Assembly (NCBI GenBank): GCA_001304995.1 | Contig: BBZU01000004.1 | Coordinates: 1-64,000, forward strand | Length of the DNA: 64,000 nt | Origin: Clostridia bacterium UC5.1-1D10 | Lineage (GTDB): Bacteria; Bacillota; Clostridia; Lachnospirales; Anaerotignaceae | Direction of reading: 5' to 3' | Shown: positions 38,493 through 48,355 of the stretch, piece after piece | Position numbering within the stretch: the first letter of the stretch is position 1 | Layout of the letters: every line of letters begins with the position of its first letter | Made by a program: the position numbers and the translations under genes | The notes under the pieces: model-generated | What the model was told of the DNA's origin: nothing | The model's database searches: none | What the model saw: only the letters and a program-made list of their open reading frames with translations

Positions 38493-38507
38493 ACTACATC
38501 CTGTCGT
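38493..38507. promoter_or_regulatory. BlaI operator, downstream copy
   Basis: ACTACATCCTGTCGT on the plus strand, an imperfect dyad with the TACA...TGT core of BlaI/MecI operators. It is 24 bases from a second copy, so two dimers would sit on nearly the same face. Confidence 0.65.
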
Positions 38508-38511
38508 TATT

Positions 38512-38541
38512 ATTGTACTACACAATGTCGTTTATTGTCAA
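38512..38541 (-). promoter_or_regulatory. Promoter of the blaI-blaR operon
   Basis: On the minus strand TTGACA (38541-38536), 18-base spacer, TACAAT (38517-38512). The upstream operator copy lies across the spacer. Confidence 0.65.
38517..38531. promoter_or_regulatory. BlaI operator, upstream copy
   Basis: ACTACACAATGTCGT, same arms (ACTACA-N3-TGTCGT) as 38493-38507. It covers the promoter spacer, so binding would exclude RNA polymerase. Confidence 0.65.
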
Positions 38542-38563
38542 TGCGATTCCTATTGTTTGAAAG

Positions 38564-38620
38564 AAAAAAACAGACATATCGAACATCCTGTTTCATCGGA
38601 AAATTCAATATGCCTGTTTT
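38564..38620 (-). terminator. Terminator after the YbjN-like gene
   Basis: On the minus strand AACAGGCATATTGAA pairs with TTCGATATGTCTGTT and seven T follow. Confidence 0.65.
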
Positions 38621-38630
38621 GGTTATGAGA

Positions 38631-39050
38631 TTATTCGGGAAGGTGTTTAATAATATCGTGACAATAGTGGTCTGCAATTAAACCACAAAGAAGTACGACA
38701 CGTTCAACCAAAAACTTCTGATCCGCTTCATCACCGAAGATATACTGACATGCGCGAACAGTAACATCGCCAGTGGTTGGATCTAATTGGAATGTACCCA
38801 TCTTCAGCTGATAATTCAGTTCCATCAAATATGTATTAATGGTATTTCTTTGGGATTCTTCTACGCGAATGTTGCAATCCACAAAGAATGTCAGCATTCG
38901 TTCATCTTCTAAGCACATGGCATAAGCGCCATATTTCCCCTTTTCTCCGCTGATTTGGAAAGAAAAAATACTTGTACCATTTTCTTGTTTTTCCTTCACC
39001 GGCAGATGATTTTTCTCTGCAAATGCCAGAAAACTATCTCGTATTGTCAT
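38631..39050 (-). CDS. YbjN-like protein, candidate chaperone of the giant protein
   Basis: 139 residues; alternating strands and helices (YAMCLEDERMLTFFVDCNIR, then TYLMELNYQLKMGTFQLD and GDVTVRAC) fit the YbjN/type III secretion chaperone-like fold by eye. ATG 39050 follows AGGAGG. It starts 24 bases after the end of the giant gene and is closed by its own terminator, so the two are one transcript. Proteins with this fold bind unfolded parts of secreted effectors; here that is inference from fold impression and gene order. Confidence 0.6.
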   Translation of the reverse strand: MTIRDSFLAFAEKNHLPVKEKQENGTSIFSFQISGEKGKYGAYAMCLEDERMLTFFVDCNIRVEESQRNTINTYLMELNYQLKMGTFQLDPTTGDVTVRACQYIFGDEADQKFLVERVVLLCGLIADHYCHDIIKHLPE

Positions 39051-39074
39051 GTTTCTTCCTCCTATATGCATTCA

Positions 39075-42000
39075 TCATTGACCATTGTTTTTGAGAATTT
39101 CAGGTGCTTGCTGCATGTCTGTTTTTGTTTTATCCAATACGTTTGCAACATAATTGTTTGTATTAGCTTCGCTTGCAAAAATAGCGTCAGGATTCTTGAT
39201 GGCACTTTCTGTGTCCTGTACAACTTTTATACACTGTTCAGCTTGTTCCACTAATATGATTATCCTATCAGAAAAATCTGTTTCTAATTTCTTCCACTGT
39301 TTCTGACGTTCTTCTTGCTTTTCTTTTTCCTGTGTTTCAAATGCAGTCAGTTCTTCAGCCATAGAAGCAGGATTCGATGCAATCTTTTGTTCGTACTGGC
39401 TGTAAATACGGTCGACATCTTCTTTTGCAGGCTCGAAACGATTACCATCATAAGCACTAATCTTCATTTCATCGGTCATTTCAGGATCTGTTGAACGAAG
39501 CTGTGCGATTCTTTGGTCATGAACAGACATTTTCATCGCCTGACGAGCAATTTCCGAGTTGATAATATCCTGCAAAGAAATTTTTACGCTTTCATCACTT
39601 CCTTTTACATTGAAGCGTTTGGAATTTTCTGCATACTCTTTGATTGCTTGTTCCTGTTCTTCCGCAGTTCCGCTTTCCGCAGTCCGCAAAGCTTCTATAC
39701 GATCCAAATGTTTCTGCTCCAAAGAACGCATACGACTTCTTTCATATTCCAAAATCATATTGGGTGTTACCCAATTGGGCGCATCATTCTGTTCATGGCT
39801 AAGAAAATTTTTACCACGACCCATCTCCTTGTATTTCCTCAGCATTGCGGGGTAATCAGTCATACTCTCCAATGCCTCCAAAATTGTGATATGGTCTGCT
39901 TTCTCAGATGAATGAAGTGTTGCTTTTGTGGCTTCATGGATTTGATAAGTATAAAATCTATCCAGATCTTCCAACGTATATTCTTTCGGCCCTTTTTCCC
40001 TCACGTAAGCAGATAAGATCTCTTTATTTGCCTTGCGATCTATGGCTGTTCCTTTTCTGAGTCCATATCTGCGTACCAAAGTATATATAGATGACGGATC
40101 TTCTTTCAGCTTCTGCATGTCTTCTGTTTCTTCAGATGTCCAATTCTTACTTTTGAACAATTTCTGAACAGAAGCATCCTCTTTGTTAACGCGCTGCAGA
40201 ACATCTTTTTGGAATCCAATTCCTTTATCAAAAGGAATGACGACATTATTTTCTGTTTTATGAGCTTTTCCAAAATAGGCCTGAATGGTGTCATATAGCA
40301 ATTTTTCCGCATTTTGTGGATTTTTTTTCTGCTCGGCTTCTATTTTTGATTTTTCACCTGTGAGAAAGTTTTTTCTATCAATATGTGGCTGACGCTTGTT
40401 TGCATCTGCAATCATAGATAAACATTTGTTTTCATAAGCAATGAGATCATCAATGGTGATATCTATTTTTATGGCTTCGTAAAACCAGTTGCCACTTTTG
40501 CTATTTCTATCTTTCTGAGCTTGCATGATAGACTGTTTCAAAGTCATGGCTTTTTGTTTCTTTAACAATGCCTGAACAAAATCCTCTTTCGTAGCAGTCA
40601 TATAGGTCACTCGTTCATCCTCGAGCATCTTTTGCATAGGGGCTTGCCACTTCTGTACCTCATTCGCATCTTTAGATTCCATGGAAAGCAGTTTTCGAAG
40701 CTCTTCTCTATTTTGCATTGCAGCCCTACCGTCTTCATTACCACTGAGTTTCTTTTGGGCAGTACTGCGTTCGTAAGCCAATAAGCGTTCTCTATTGGAA
40801 TAAATGTCCAGTCTGTTGAAAAGCCCACGTGCACCAATGGTTTTCGTATAGTAGTCAAAGAAACTTGCGTTTGGCGCATCCGAACCATTTTGTACGATAT
40901 CAGGGAATTTTTTTGCCAGTTCATCTATGCGTTCTTTGCGTTCATGATATCGCGCAGCTGCTCCGCTGAACCATTGGGAACGACTTTCTAAAAGTCTGCT
41001 CTGTTCATATCTCAGCAAAGAGGAAATATCTGTAAACAATGCTTTATTGACTGCTTTTCCTCCCAGTTCTCTATACTTCTTCAACAGAATGCTTCCTTTG
41101 GTCTTATCTGTTTCAGCAATATTCTGAGCTGCTGCAAATTCTTTCATTTGCTGGATTCTATTTTCGGATTTTTGTTTCAGTTCTTTTCTTCGATTTTCCT
41201 CATAAGCAATGAGGGAATCAACTGTAACAGCTTCCTGTTTGGATTTGTTCCGCAGGTAAGAACGAAAGCCTGTTTCGTTCCCACCACCAGTAGTATAAGC
41301 ATTCATAATTTTTTCGCTTGGCGTTAGAGCAGCAGCTGTTCTACTTCTTTTGTTGATGCACTTGTTCCGCTGTTGCCTGCCGACGCCTTAGCGATATTTT
41401 GTAAATTGTCTGAATGTTTTTTCAGGTTGGCTTGGATTTTCATCCCTAATTTCTGGTAGTCCTTATCATTCTTCAAATCTTCTATTTCCTGTCTTTCCGC
41501 AGCAATGGTTTCTTGGGTGCTGCGAAGCTGTACATAGAATCTATGCTGGATTTCCTGGATGACTTTATTCATATCTAAAAATCCAGAATTAGATTCATCC
41601 ATGCTTACAAACATGGGAGTATCTTTGTTCTGATATTGATACAGCATACGCTTTGCGTCTTCAAAGGATGATTGGCTGGCATCAAAAGCAGCCTTACCAT
41701 AAGACTCCTCTTTTTGCTGATCATTTTTTCCAACTCATCTTTGTTGTCTAACATTTTGTTGACTCTGCCACCAAGCATGCGGAAGTTGAAGGAATCATCC
41801 GCTGTCCATTTTCCATTTTCTCTGGTTGCCAGAATTGCTGCTTGAATTGCGGCAAGTTCCCAATCTGCGAAGGTATAACTGTATAGTGTTTTTTCCCATC
41901 CTAAGATTTGCGTATTCAAAGAGGCATCGATGATCGCGCGCAAGCGCAGTTCGCCATTGGCATCGATGACTGCCTTTTGGAAAGTAGGACGTCCATATCT

Positions 42001-42945
42001 GTTATTTTTGAATTCTGTATGAAGTTTTGTTGAAAGAACGTTGTTTCCTTCCGCACTGCCGGTTAAAGCGATTTTTGCGCCGATATTACCACTGACATTC
42101 ATCAAAAGCTAGGACCTACTGTAACACCCACTTGAAATCCGGCATAAGCGTTGCCTTTCAGGGCAGCAGATAGATCGAATCCAAAAGATTCATCTTGCTG
42201 TTTTTTCAGCATTCCAACAATATTATGAACAGAACCGCCAACTTTATATCCGATTGCTGCTCCGGCTCGAAATTTTGCATCAATAGAGGCCAAACCGGGA
42301 ATCAATGGGAATGTAATGAAAGGAATGCTTGTCTGAAACTTATTCCCATCATCTTCTGCTTCTTCTTCGCTCTCCCCTTCATCCTCGTCTCCTTTGATAA
42401 TACCAAGGAATCCCAAGATTTTTTTTCGCCAGATCATAATAACTACCCTCATCGTCATCATCACTGCCTAATAAATCACCAGAGAATGCAAAACTTGTTG
42501 AATTGCCAAGTTTGACATCCCAGTCATCACCGATCTTCGTTGTCAAAGCAGAATTTTTCATGGATGAATAGAAAATACCTTTCTCGGTTATTTCAAGTCC
42601 TTGGTAACAAAGAGGGCTGTCATCCATTTCCACATCAGAAACACCTAAGTCTGACAATATGCCATTGATCAGTCTCAAGGAATCTTTGGCTTCTACGGTA
42701 ATACTATCAGAATAAAACGTATGATATGCTTCACCGGCTTGCAGTTTCAGTTCGTATTCGTTGCTCCCAACATATACACATGCAATCAGATTTCCATCTT
42801 GCCACTGTACGACGTACCTATCGTATGATGTCATACGCATTCGAGGACGTATACCTTTTTTAGTGGAAAATTTGCCGGTATTTCGCGATTCATTTTTAGC
42901 TAGGTTGCAAAAATGGTCAAATTTCAATGAATTTGTGAAACACAC
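39075..42945 (-). CDS. Giant coiled-coil protein (about 1,290 residues), unknown family, four frameshifts
   Basis: One protein in five frame pieces. Corrections: 42419-42426 (8 to 7), 42104-42107 (4 to 5), 41711-41715 (5 to 6), 41339-41340 (2 to 3); each gives smooth joins such as DLAKKILGFLGIIKG, VGPSFLMNVSGNIGAK and SKKEESYGKAAF. N-terminal part: beta-rich, with two acidic linkers (SDDDDEG, EDEGESEEEAEDDG) and Gly-rich strands (AGAAIGYKVGGSVHNIVG). The C-terminal 750 residues are charged helices with a repeated pattern (SLIAYEENRRKEL, RLLAYERSTAQKK, DLIAYENKCL, MILEYERSRMRSL near 41,205, 40,780, 40,440 and 39,745). No signal peptide seen. The exact start is uncertain; the frame overlaps the phosphoesterase end. 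Possibly an effector or structural protein. Confidence 0.6.
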
Positions 42946-43606
42946 CCAGAAGTTTTTCCGTAATTTCCTGATCTACGTGCATATGCCCAAAAAACCATTT
43001 CCGGAAATTGGGCTGTTTTTCTATGCTTTGATACCATTGATTCAAAATCAGTGGAAATTGGTAGTCTTCATCCAGGCTTTTTTGCCTGTGGATAGAGCTT
43101 CTGGCAAAAAGCGGCGGTTCATGTGTGATGACATATGCAATCTGGTCAGCAAATTGATGGAGTACATTTTGACCATGTTCAATTTCTTCAGAAGTTGGTT
43201 CTTCTTCTTTCCACCAACTTACGCCCTCTGTCCGTCTGTCCTTATCCACAGATCTGGCACCGCCAAAAACAAAAAATTTCTTTTCATATATGTCATATAT
43301 TTCCCCGCGCATGAGATGGAAAACACGTTCTCCCACACGATGCACATTTCCACCATTCCATTTTTCTACGGGAAATTCATTCAGCATGGCATGATTTTCA
43401 TGATTGCCATCCACAAAAGCAATGGTGCCGGGAAATACTTGTTGGAGGCTTTCCATATCATATATATAATCCTTGTCCCAGACATATCCGGCATCACCTG
43501 CTATAATCATGACATCAGATGGATGCAGTGTTTCTTTTTCTGCCAGCCAAAACAGCGGTACAAAGGTTCTGTGTTTATCACCGGTAATAAAAATTCTTCC
43601 ATTCAT
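42917..43606 (-). CDS. Calcineurin-like metallophosphoesterase
   Basis: 229 residues with the full motif set: ITGDKH, IAGDAGY, FVDGNHENH, VITHEPP and FFGHMH, which bind two metal ions. Cuts phosphate esters in proteins, nucleotides or nucleic acids; the substrate is not evident. It begins three bases after the MBL gene ends and its end overlaps the giant gene frame, so the three look cotranscribed. Confidence 0.87.
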   Translation of the reverse strand: MNGRIFITGDKHRTFVPLFWLAEKETLHPSDVMIIAGDAGYVWDKDYIYDMESLQQVFPGTIAFVDGNHENHAMLNEFPVEKWNGGNVHRVGERVFHLMRGEIYDIYEKKFFVFGGARSVDKDRRTEGVSWWKEEEPTSEEIEHGQNVLHQFADQIAYVITHEPPLFARSSIHRQKSLDEDYQFPLILNQWYQSIEKQPNFRKWFFGHMHVDQEITEKLLGVFHKFIEI

Positions 43607-43609
43607 TTT

Positions 43610-44591
43610 TCAATATTCACCACATTTATTTTTGTAATAATAGATGCCATTTCTTTCTTCTCTCAAAATTATACCTGATAAATACAAGTATTGTAAATGT
43701 GAAATCGCTTCCCCAGTAGCAAACCATTTTTGCGGTGCCGGAAAGCTTTCCCAATCTTTGCACATAATTTCCCAAGTCATATCTTGTGCAACCATATAAG
43801 CCGTTTTCCATTCATTTGTTAAGATGTTTTTCACTTCCTCCAGTCGTGCTTCATGATGCTGAAAAAGCTCCTGAATCCGACCATGAACATCTTGAATCAT
43901 GGTGCCATGGGAAGTTAAAACCAGATCTACATCCAATGCATCAATCTTTTTCAGGCTGTTCAAATAATCCTCCAATGGATTTTCAACACCTAATTCAATA
44001 CAAATATTAGGGGTGATGGTACCCAGTATATGATCGCCGCAAAACAGCACTTTCTTCTCCGCATCATAAAGGCACATATGTCCCGGTGTGTGTCCGGGTG
44101 TCAAAATCGGCTGAAAATGATACCCGCCATATTCCAGCATATCGCCTTCGTCCACGTATGTAAAATTCACTTTTTCTGTATTACAATATTTTCTGCCGGG
44201 ATGAATGTCTGTATTTCTGCCAAACTGTGCCTCGGGGAACCCAAATTTGATGAATAGATCATCCAGCATTCTCCAATACAGATTACCGGATTCAAAATTG
44301 ATCATTTCTCCCTCTGTTTCTCCCGCAAGGATTTTACAGCCGGATTTTGCGAATTTCGAGATCAAACCACAGTGGTCAGAATGAAGATGTGAAATAAATA
44401 CATCATATTCCTCAATGCCCAATTCAGAAACTGCGCTTTTTAATGCCTCTTCACATTCTGGTCTGTTGAATCCTGTATCAATCATCAGATTTTTTTCGCC
44501 TAAAATGAAATAAAACGTTGATTTCTCTCAATGGATTGTTGGGTAAGGGAACAAACTGTTTGTAAATGTTCTTAGCCACTTCTGTTAACAT
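43610..44591 (-). CDS. MBL-fold metallohydrolase, frameshifted near start
   Basis: Zinc motif SHLHSDHCG (HxHxDH) and later PGHTPGHMCLY, CGDHILG and TSHG complete the metallo-beta-lactamase fold; the C-terminal winged-helix-like tail (GEAISHLQYLYLSGIILREE) resembles the MBL proteins of the lactamase B2-like group. ATG 44591 (MLTEVAKNIYKQF) has AAAGGA upstream; a one-base change near 44510 is needed to reach TFYFILGEKNLMIDTG. Probably an intracellular thioester or lactone hydrolase. Divergent from the merR gene. Confidence 0.83.
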
Positions 44592-44680
44592 CTCTGATCC
44601 GTCCTTTCTGTTGTATATAAATTGATTACCATTTATGCTATTTTTTTCCATTAATTATGCGTATTATTAATGAAATATAA

Positions 44681-44709
44681 TTGAAAAATTCCTATTCTTT
44701 TGGTATAAT
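44681..44709 (+). promoter_or_regulatory. Promoter of the merR gene
   Basis: TTGAAA (44681-44686), 17 bases, TATAAT (44704-44709). The normal 17-base spacing is unlike classical MerR-activated promoters, so this one is likely constitutive. Confidence 0.65.
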
Positions 44710-44753
44710 TGCATTAAAAACCTATGTAACCATTGTTGAAAGGGGCGATAAAT

Positions 44754-45440
44754 TTGTCAGAAAAAAACAAATATTACTCCATCGGAAAGGTGTCCTCTAT
44801 ATGCGATGTACCCATCAAAACTCTGCGTTACTATGACCAGATCGGTCTGCTCGTTCCACAATATCGCAAGGAAGACAGCCACTATCGGTATTATGAACAT
44901 ACACAGCTTCTGACGCTTCATATCATCCGCAAACTGCGTTTGTTAGGCGTTTCTTTAAAAGATATTCAGAGAATCATCCAAAATTGTGATAATGCAGCCA
45001 TGGAACAGTGCGTTGTTTCCAGAATGCATGAAATCTCTAAAAACATTGAAGAGTTGCAGGAGCAGCTTGCCATTGGCGAAATACTTCTTCAGCGTTTAAA
45101 TACTGGAAACGTATTTCTGCAAAATAAAAATCAGGATCAGGACAGCATCATCCAAATTGAAAAAATTCCTTTATATAATGTTATTTCTACCAGAAGAATT
45201 AAATTGGATTATCAAAATTCCGATGTTTCCATTGATCGTTGGTCTGAGCTCATTGAACTTGCCAAAAGATATCATCTGAAAACTATGGGTTCCATTATCT
45301 TGACATATCACAACGAGCCCTTGGAACAGTTTTATAATAAAGACTGTGATCTGGAATCCTGTATTCAGGTTGCAGAACTGAAAAATGGCCCTGAGTTCAA
45401 ACAGTTCGGTGGTTTTTGGCAGCTACCGCGATACATATGA
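44754..45440 (+). CDS. MerR family regulator, 3' truncated
   Basis: Helix-turn-helix YSIGKVSSICDVPIKTLRYY then DQIGLLVPQY, a long dimerisation helix, and the first half of a GyrI-like ligand domain. TTG 44754 follows AAAGGGG. The GyrI-like domain stops at FKQFGGFWQLPRYI, about 228 residues in, some 40-50 short of the usual length. At this exact place the end of a convergent truncated DUF4261 frame begins (45365-45664), so a rearrangement or assembly join probably removed both 3' ends. Confidence 0.75.
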   Translation: MSEKNKYYSIGKVSSICDVPIKTLRYYDQIGLLVPQYRKEDSHYRYYEHTQLLTLHIIRKLRLLGVSLKDIQRIIQNCDNAAMEQCVVSRMHEISKNIEELQEQLAIGEILLQRLNTGNVFLQNKNQDQDSIIQIEKIPLYNVISTRRIKLDYQNSDVSIDRWSELIELAKRYHLKTMGSIILTYHNEPLEQFYNKDCDLESCIQVAELKNGPEFKQFGGFWQLPRYI

Positions 45441-45664
45441 TTTTTTCCTTCTTCCAGTTCCACAACGTAATCCAACGCCGTAAAACCAACCATATTATCA
45501 TCACAGCAGGAGCATTCAGTTGTACCAATATGCCGCTGCATTACATCTGTCATATGTTCCTTTTCCGGAAGTTCCACGGGATTTTTAAACAGCATTTGTA
45601 TTACAAAAGGGCCGCCGGGCTGGCAGTCCATTTCATCTGTTTTTTTCTGAAAAATTTCTTCCAT
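45365..45664 (-). pseudogene. DUF4261-like fragment, N-terminal part only
   Basis: Starts well (AAAGGAAGA, ATG 45664, MEEIFQKKTDEMDCQPGG) and shows the DUF4261 opening PFVIQMLFKNPVELPEKE and VGFTALDYVVELEEG, then runs into sequence that is antisense of the merR end. Usual proteins of this family are more than twice as long. DUF4261 proteins occur among immunity-type genes. It is either a 3'-deleted remnant or a join artefact. Confidence 0.55.
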
Positions 45665-45778
45665 CTAATATCTTCCTTTCTGAATATATATCCCCATACC
45701 CGCCCTGCATAAAACAGTCAATGCTTGGTAATTACAATAAAAATAACGATACGCATGTACCCAATTGGAGCATAACAA

Positions 45779-45865
45779 TTATTGGGGATACGAACCCCGC
45801 ACCTGCTCTTCGGTTCCCAGCGACATTAAAAAATAACTGCGACTTCCGCTGTCGCCGCGCTGCAT
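45779..45865 (-). other. Short open frame, possible repeat-derived sequence
   Basis: Reads MQRGDSGSRSYFLMSLGTEE then QVRGSYPQ and is open further upstream (NEFFIWRQNTER) without a clear ribosome site. It fills the gap between the DUF4261 fragment and the DIP1984 gene. The G/C-rich composition differs from the surroundings. It may be a piece of an interspersed element; a comparison within the genome would tell. Confidence 0.3.
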
Positions 45866-45896
45866 TCGCTCTGTATTTTGCCGCCAAATGAAAAAT

Positions 45897-46352
45897 TCAT
45901 TCAATTAGTTCTGTTGTCCAATTGCTTTGCTGAAGCTGATTATCCAGCAATCTCAGTTTTTTTGACATTTCATCAATTTCAGAGTGCCAGTTGGCAACAG
46001 AAATTGTTGATTTGATTTTGATTTCCGTATTCCGGGCGCGATGTGTTGTCATACTGCCTTCATGCGCTACATCTTTGTAAACAGCGATTTTTGAAATTAA
46101 GCCATCCTTTTCAGCAATCATTTGCGTTAAGGATTTCCCGTCTACGATGGTTTTACAGTTTGTTTCCTGAATACGCGCAATCAAATAAGACAGGCGGGAA
46201 ATAGATGTATCCAATTCCTTTTTCAGAAATTCAGGGTTTTCTGCCGGCTCTTCCCCCTCTTGAACCAAGGCATTATTTCTCAATCGATCATTGAGTTGGT
46301 CAATATAACGATATAAATATGACCGCTCCTGTAATGCTTCCGCCAATTTCAT
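45897..46352 (-). CDS. DIP1984 family protein
   Basis: 151 residues. MKLAEALQERSYLYRYIDQL, VQEGEEPAENPEFL and the later LTQMIAEKDGLISKI are the pattern of the DIP1984 family, a helical coiled-coil protein of unknown role widespread in bacteria. It has a GAAGGAGTG ribosome site. Same strand and close spacing (27 bases) after the SUFU-domain gene suggest one transcript. Confidence 0.82.
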   Translation of the reverse strand: MKLAEALQERSYLYRYIDQLNDRLRNNALVQEGEEPAENPEFLKKELDTSISRLSYLIARIQETNCKTIVDGKSLTQMIAEKDGLISKIAVYKDVAHEGSMTTHRARNTEIKIKSTISVANWHSEIDEMSKKLRLLDNQLQQSNWTTELIE

Positions 46353-46379
46353 CTCTTCACACTCCTTATTTTTCCTTAC

Positions 46380-47420
46380 TTACTCAATTGTCCGCAAAAC
46401 ATTTCCATCCTGATCGACAATTCTGGTAGGAACCAGTTCAATAGTCAACGGATAATCAGACAATGGATACGTGCCCGTATGAGATGTAAGAACATAGCAT
46501 ATTTCCTCCAAAATTTCTTTCGGCATTGTCAAAGACAAGACGCCGTCCCCCATAGAAATATGCGGTTCTCCTGGCAAAAATTGTACCACATCTTCCGTCC
46601 CCTGCAAATATAAATTTCTTCCTTTTCCAACACGAGCACGAAGCATACGGTTCAAAATCTGATCATGTCCTGCACCAAGACGAAGATATGCCCTTCCCTT
46701 ATCCAAAGAGGCTCCAACCTCATCCAAATAAAGAAATCCCGTAGAAGAACCATCTTGTTCCATTCCTTGTTTCCAGGCTTCATAAAAATTTGGATTGTCC
46801 ATATAAGAACTGCGGAAAAGATCTGTAATACCAAATGGGCTGTATTTGCTCATTTCTTCTAAAAACTTTTTGCCATCCCAGCACATAAAAGCTTCCATCT
46901 CATCAGACGTAATACCGATTGCCTGTAAAAATATCACATGGCCATTCGGCGTATCCATTTCTCTAAGTTCTTCATCCATACAAAAGCCTAAAGCAGTTAA
47001 TTTTGTATCCGTTTCCAAGGCGATGGGGCCGTTTCCGTCAATATAATGCCCTACACCGAAAACATTCCCGCTGGAAAAAACGTACCGCGCCAAGTTCTGT
47101 AAAAGATTTACCGGCCACACAGGAGGCTGTTCCTCTTTTCCGCATTTCAGCCGGAAAGTCATTTCAAATCCATAGCCGCTTACAGCCGGATCTTCACATT
47201 CTTTTTCATATAGTTCTGAATAACCATATGTAACATAATGCCAATGAGGCACACCTGTTTCGCTTTTCCAAATTTCCACACCGTCCAGCGGGTCATTTCC
47301 GCCCAACATATAAGGAATGATGCTTCTATAAAAGATTCCGTCCTGTTTTGGATATAATTGCTTCAGTTTCTGTGCGATTGCGTCGAAGCCAGCCTGATTC
47401 AGTTCCATATTATCTTCCAT
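46380..47420 (-). CDS. SUFU (suppressor of fused) domain protein
   Basis: About 346 residues. PLDGVEIWKSETGVPHWHYV then TYGYSELYEKE, GYGFEMTFRLKC and WPVNLLQNLARYVFSSG are the classic bacterial SUFU-domain motifs; the C-terminal part (FLYLDEVGASLDKGRAYLRL) belongs to the longer SUFU form. SUFU proteins are established immunity proteins in polymorphic toxin systems and may also act alone. ATG 47420 is used because AAGGGGTGG precedes it; the frame opens earlier without a site. Confidence 0.87.
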   Translation of the reverse strand: MEDNMELNQAGFDAIAQKLKQLYPKQDGIFYRSIIPYMLGGNDPLDGVEIWKSETGVPHWHYVTYGYSELYEKECEDPAVSGYGFEMTFRLKCGKEEQPPVWPVNLLQNLARYVFSSGNVFGVGHYIDGNGPIALETDTKLTALGFCMDEELREMDTPNGHVIFLQAIGITSDEMEAFMCWDGKKFLEEMSKYSPFGITDLFRSSYMDNPNFYEAWKQGMEQDGSSTGFLYLDEVGASLDKGRAYLRLGAGHDQILNRMLRARVGKGRNLYLQGTEDVVQFLPGEPHISMGDGVLSLTMPKEILEEICYVLTSHTGTYPLSDYPLTIELVPTRIVDQDGNVLRTIE

Positions 47421-47540
47421 TGTCCCACCCCTTTCTTTATTGTTTGATGCCATTTATTCCATTACCGAAGTGCATCCACGAAAAGATCAACGGAGTATCT
47501 TTCTTCCTACAAATGAATTGCTTTCATTATTTCTTTCAGT

Positions 47541-48266
47541 TCATTCCTCATAGTCTGCTTCAATATCAATAAAGTGGATATATACACCGCAGACCTTTCC
47601 ATCGGCGTCATAACCAAAATAACAGGGATATGCACCATCGCCCCAGCCGGAAGCAAAAATCGGCAAATGATAGTCTGTTCCCGGAATATTCCAATTGAGC
47701 CAGTCGCCATATTCTCTCTGGTATTTCGGATATTCTTTTGCATTTTCCTCCAATAAATCACAGAAAAGATCATTGTAAGGATCAATATCAGCCTCTTCCT
47801 CCAGACGTTGTTCCCAATACAAATTAAATGCTTCCTGTGCTTTGATGTCTGCAATACATCCCATACCAGCATCTACGCAAAAGCCGAAAAAGGAATCATC
47901 TTCTAATTCCTCATCTAAATATTCATTTCCGATCATACCCAATTCATAACGTACAGGCTGCTGCCCACTGATTTCTACTTTTACACAGGCATAACGATCC
48001 CCGTATTCTTCACTTGGCACGACACAAATTTTCACTGGATATGTTCCAGCTGGAATGGTCTGTATGAAAGGTAGTGCATCCTCTAATTCTATTAACGGAT
48101 CATAAGCGAAAATAGTTCCAGTTGGAAAAGATACTTCACCGATTTCCAATGTATCCACTGCCACTTCTCCAATTTTTGTTTTAGTAAAATAAGCATCCAA
48201 ATCTGTTTTGCATGTCAATTTTTCTTTTACTGCTTCATATTTTTCCATCCATTCTTTTGTTGGCAT
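47541..48266 (-). CDS. DUF4241 family protein
   Basis: 241 residues. FPTGTIFAYDPLIELEDALP, FIQTIPAGTYPVKICVV, CVDAGMGCIAD and FASGWGDGAYPCYFGYDADG are the DUF4241 pattern. The fold is soluble and acidic. The family is often in toxin/immunity loci, but no direct function is proven. ATG 48266 follows GGAGGAAAG. Third of five similar-size soluble genes in line on this strand. Confidence 0.82.
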   Translation of the reverse strand: MPTKEWMEKYEAVKEKLTCKTDLDAYFTKTKIGEVAVDTLEIGEVSFPTGTIFAYDPLIELEDALPFIQTIPAGTYPVKICVVPSEEYGDRYACVKVEISGQQPVRYELGMIGNEYLDEELEDDSFFGFCVDAGMGCIADIKAQEAFNLYWEQRLEEEADIDPYNDLFCDLLEENAKEYPKYQREYGDWLNWNIPGTDYHLPIFASGWGDGAYPCYFGYDADGKVCGVYIHFIDIEADYEE

Positions 48267-48355
48267 CGCACTTTCCTCCTTCAAGATCAACCCTATTACC
48301 CAAATAGGAACATTTGGTTATTTTTGCTGTTTCATATAAACTTTGTTTACTGTCA

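Noticed and set aside
38631-42945. Clear assignment to a contractile injection or type VI system
   Set aside because: No sheath, tube, baseplate, spike or ATPase gene is in the window; only chaperone-like and immunity-type features are present.
45780-45797. T-arm-like hairpin GGGGTTCGTATCCCC suggesting a tRNA
   Set aside because: The loop has T where the invariant A58 should be, and no acceptor, D or anticodon arm can be built around it.
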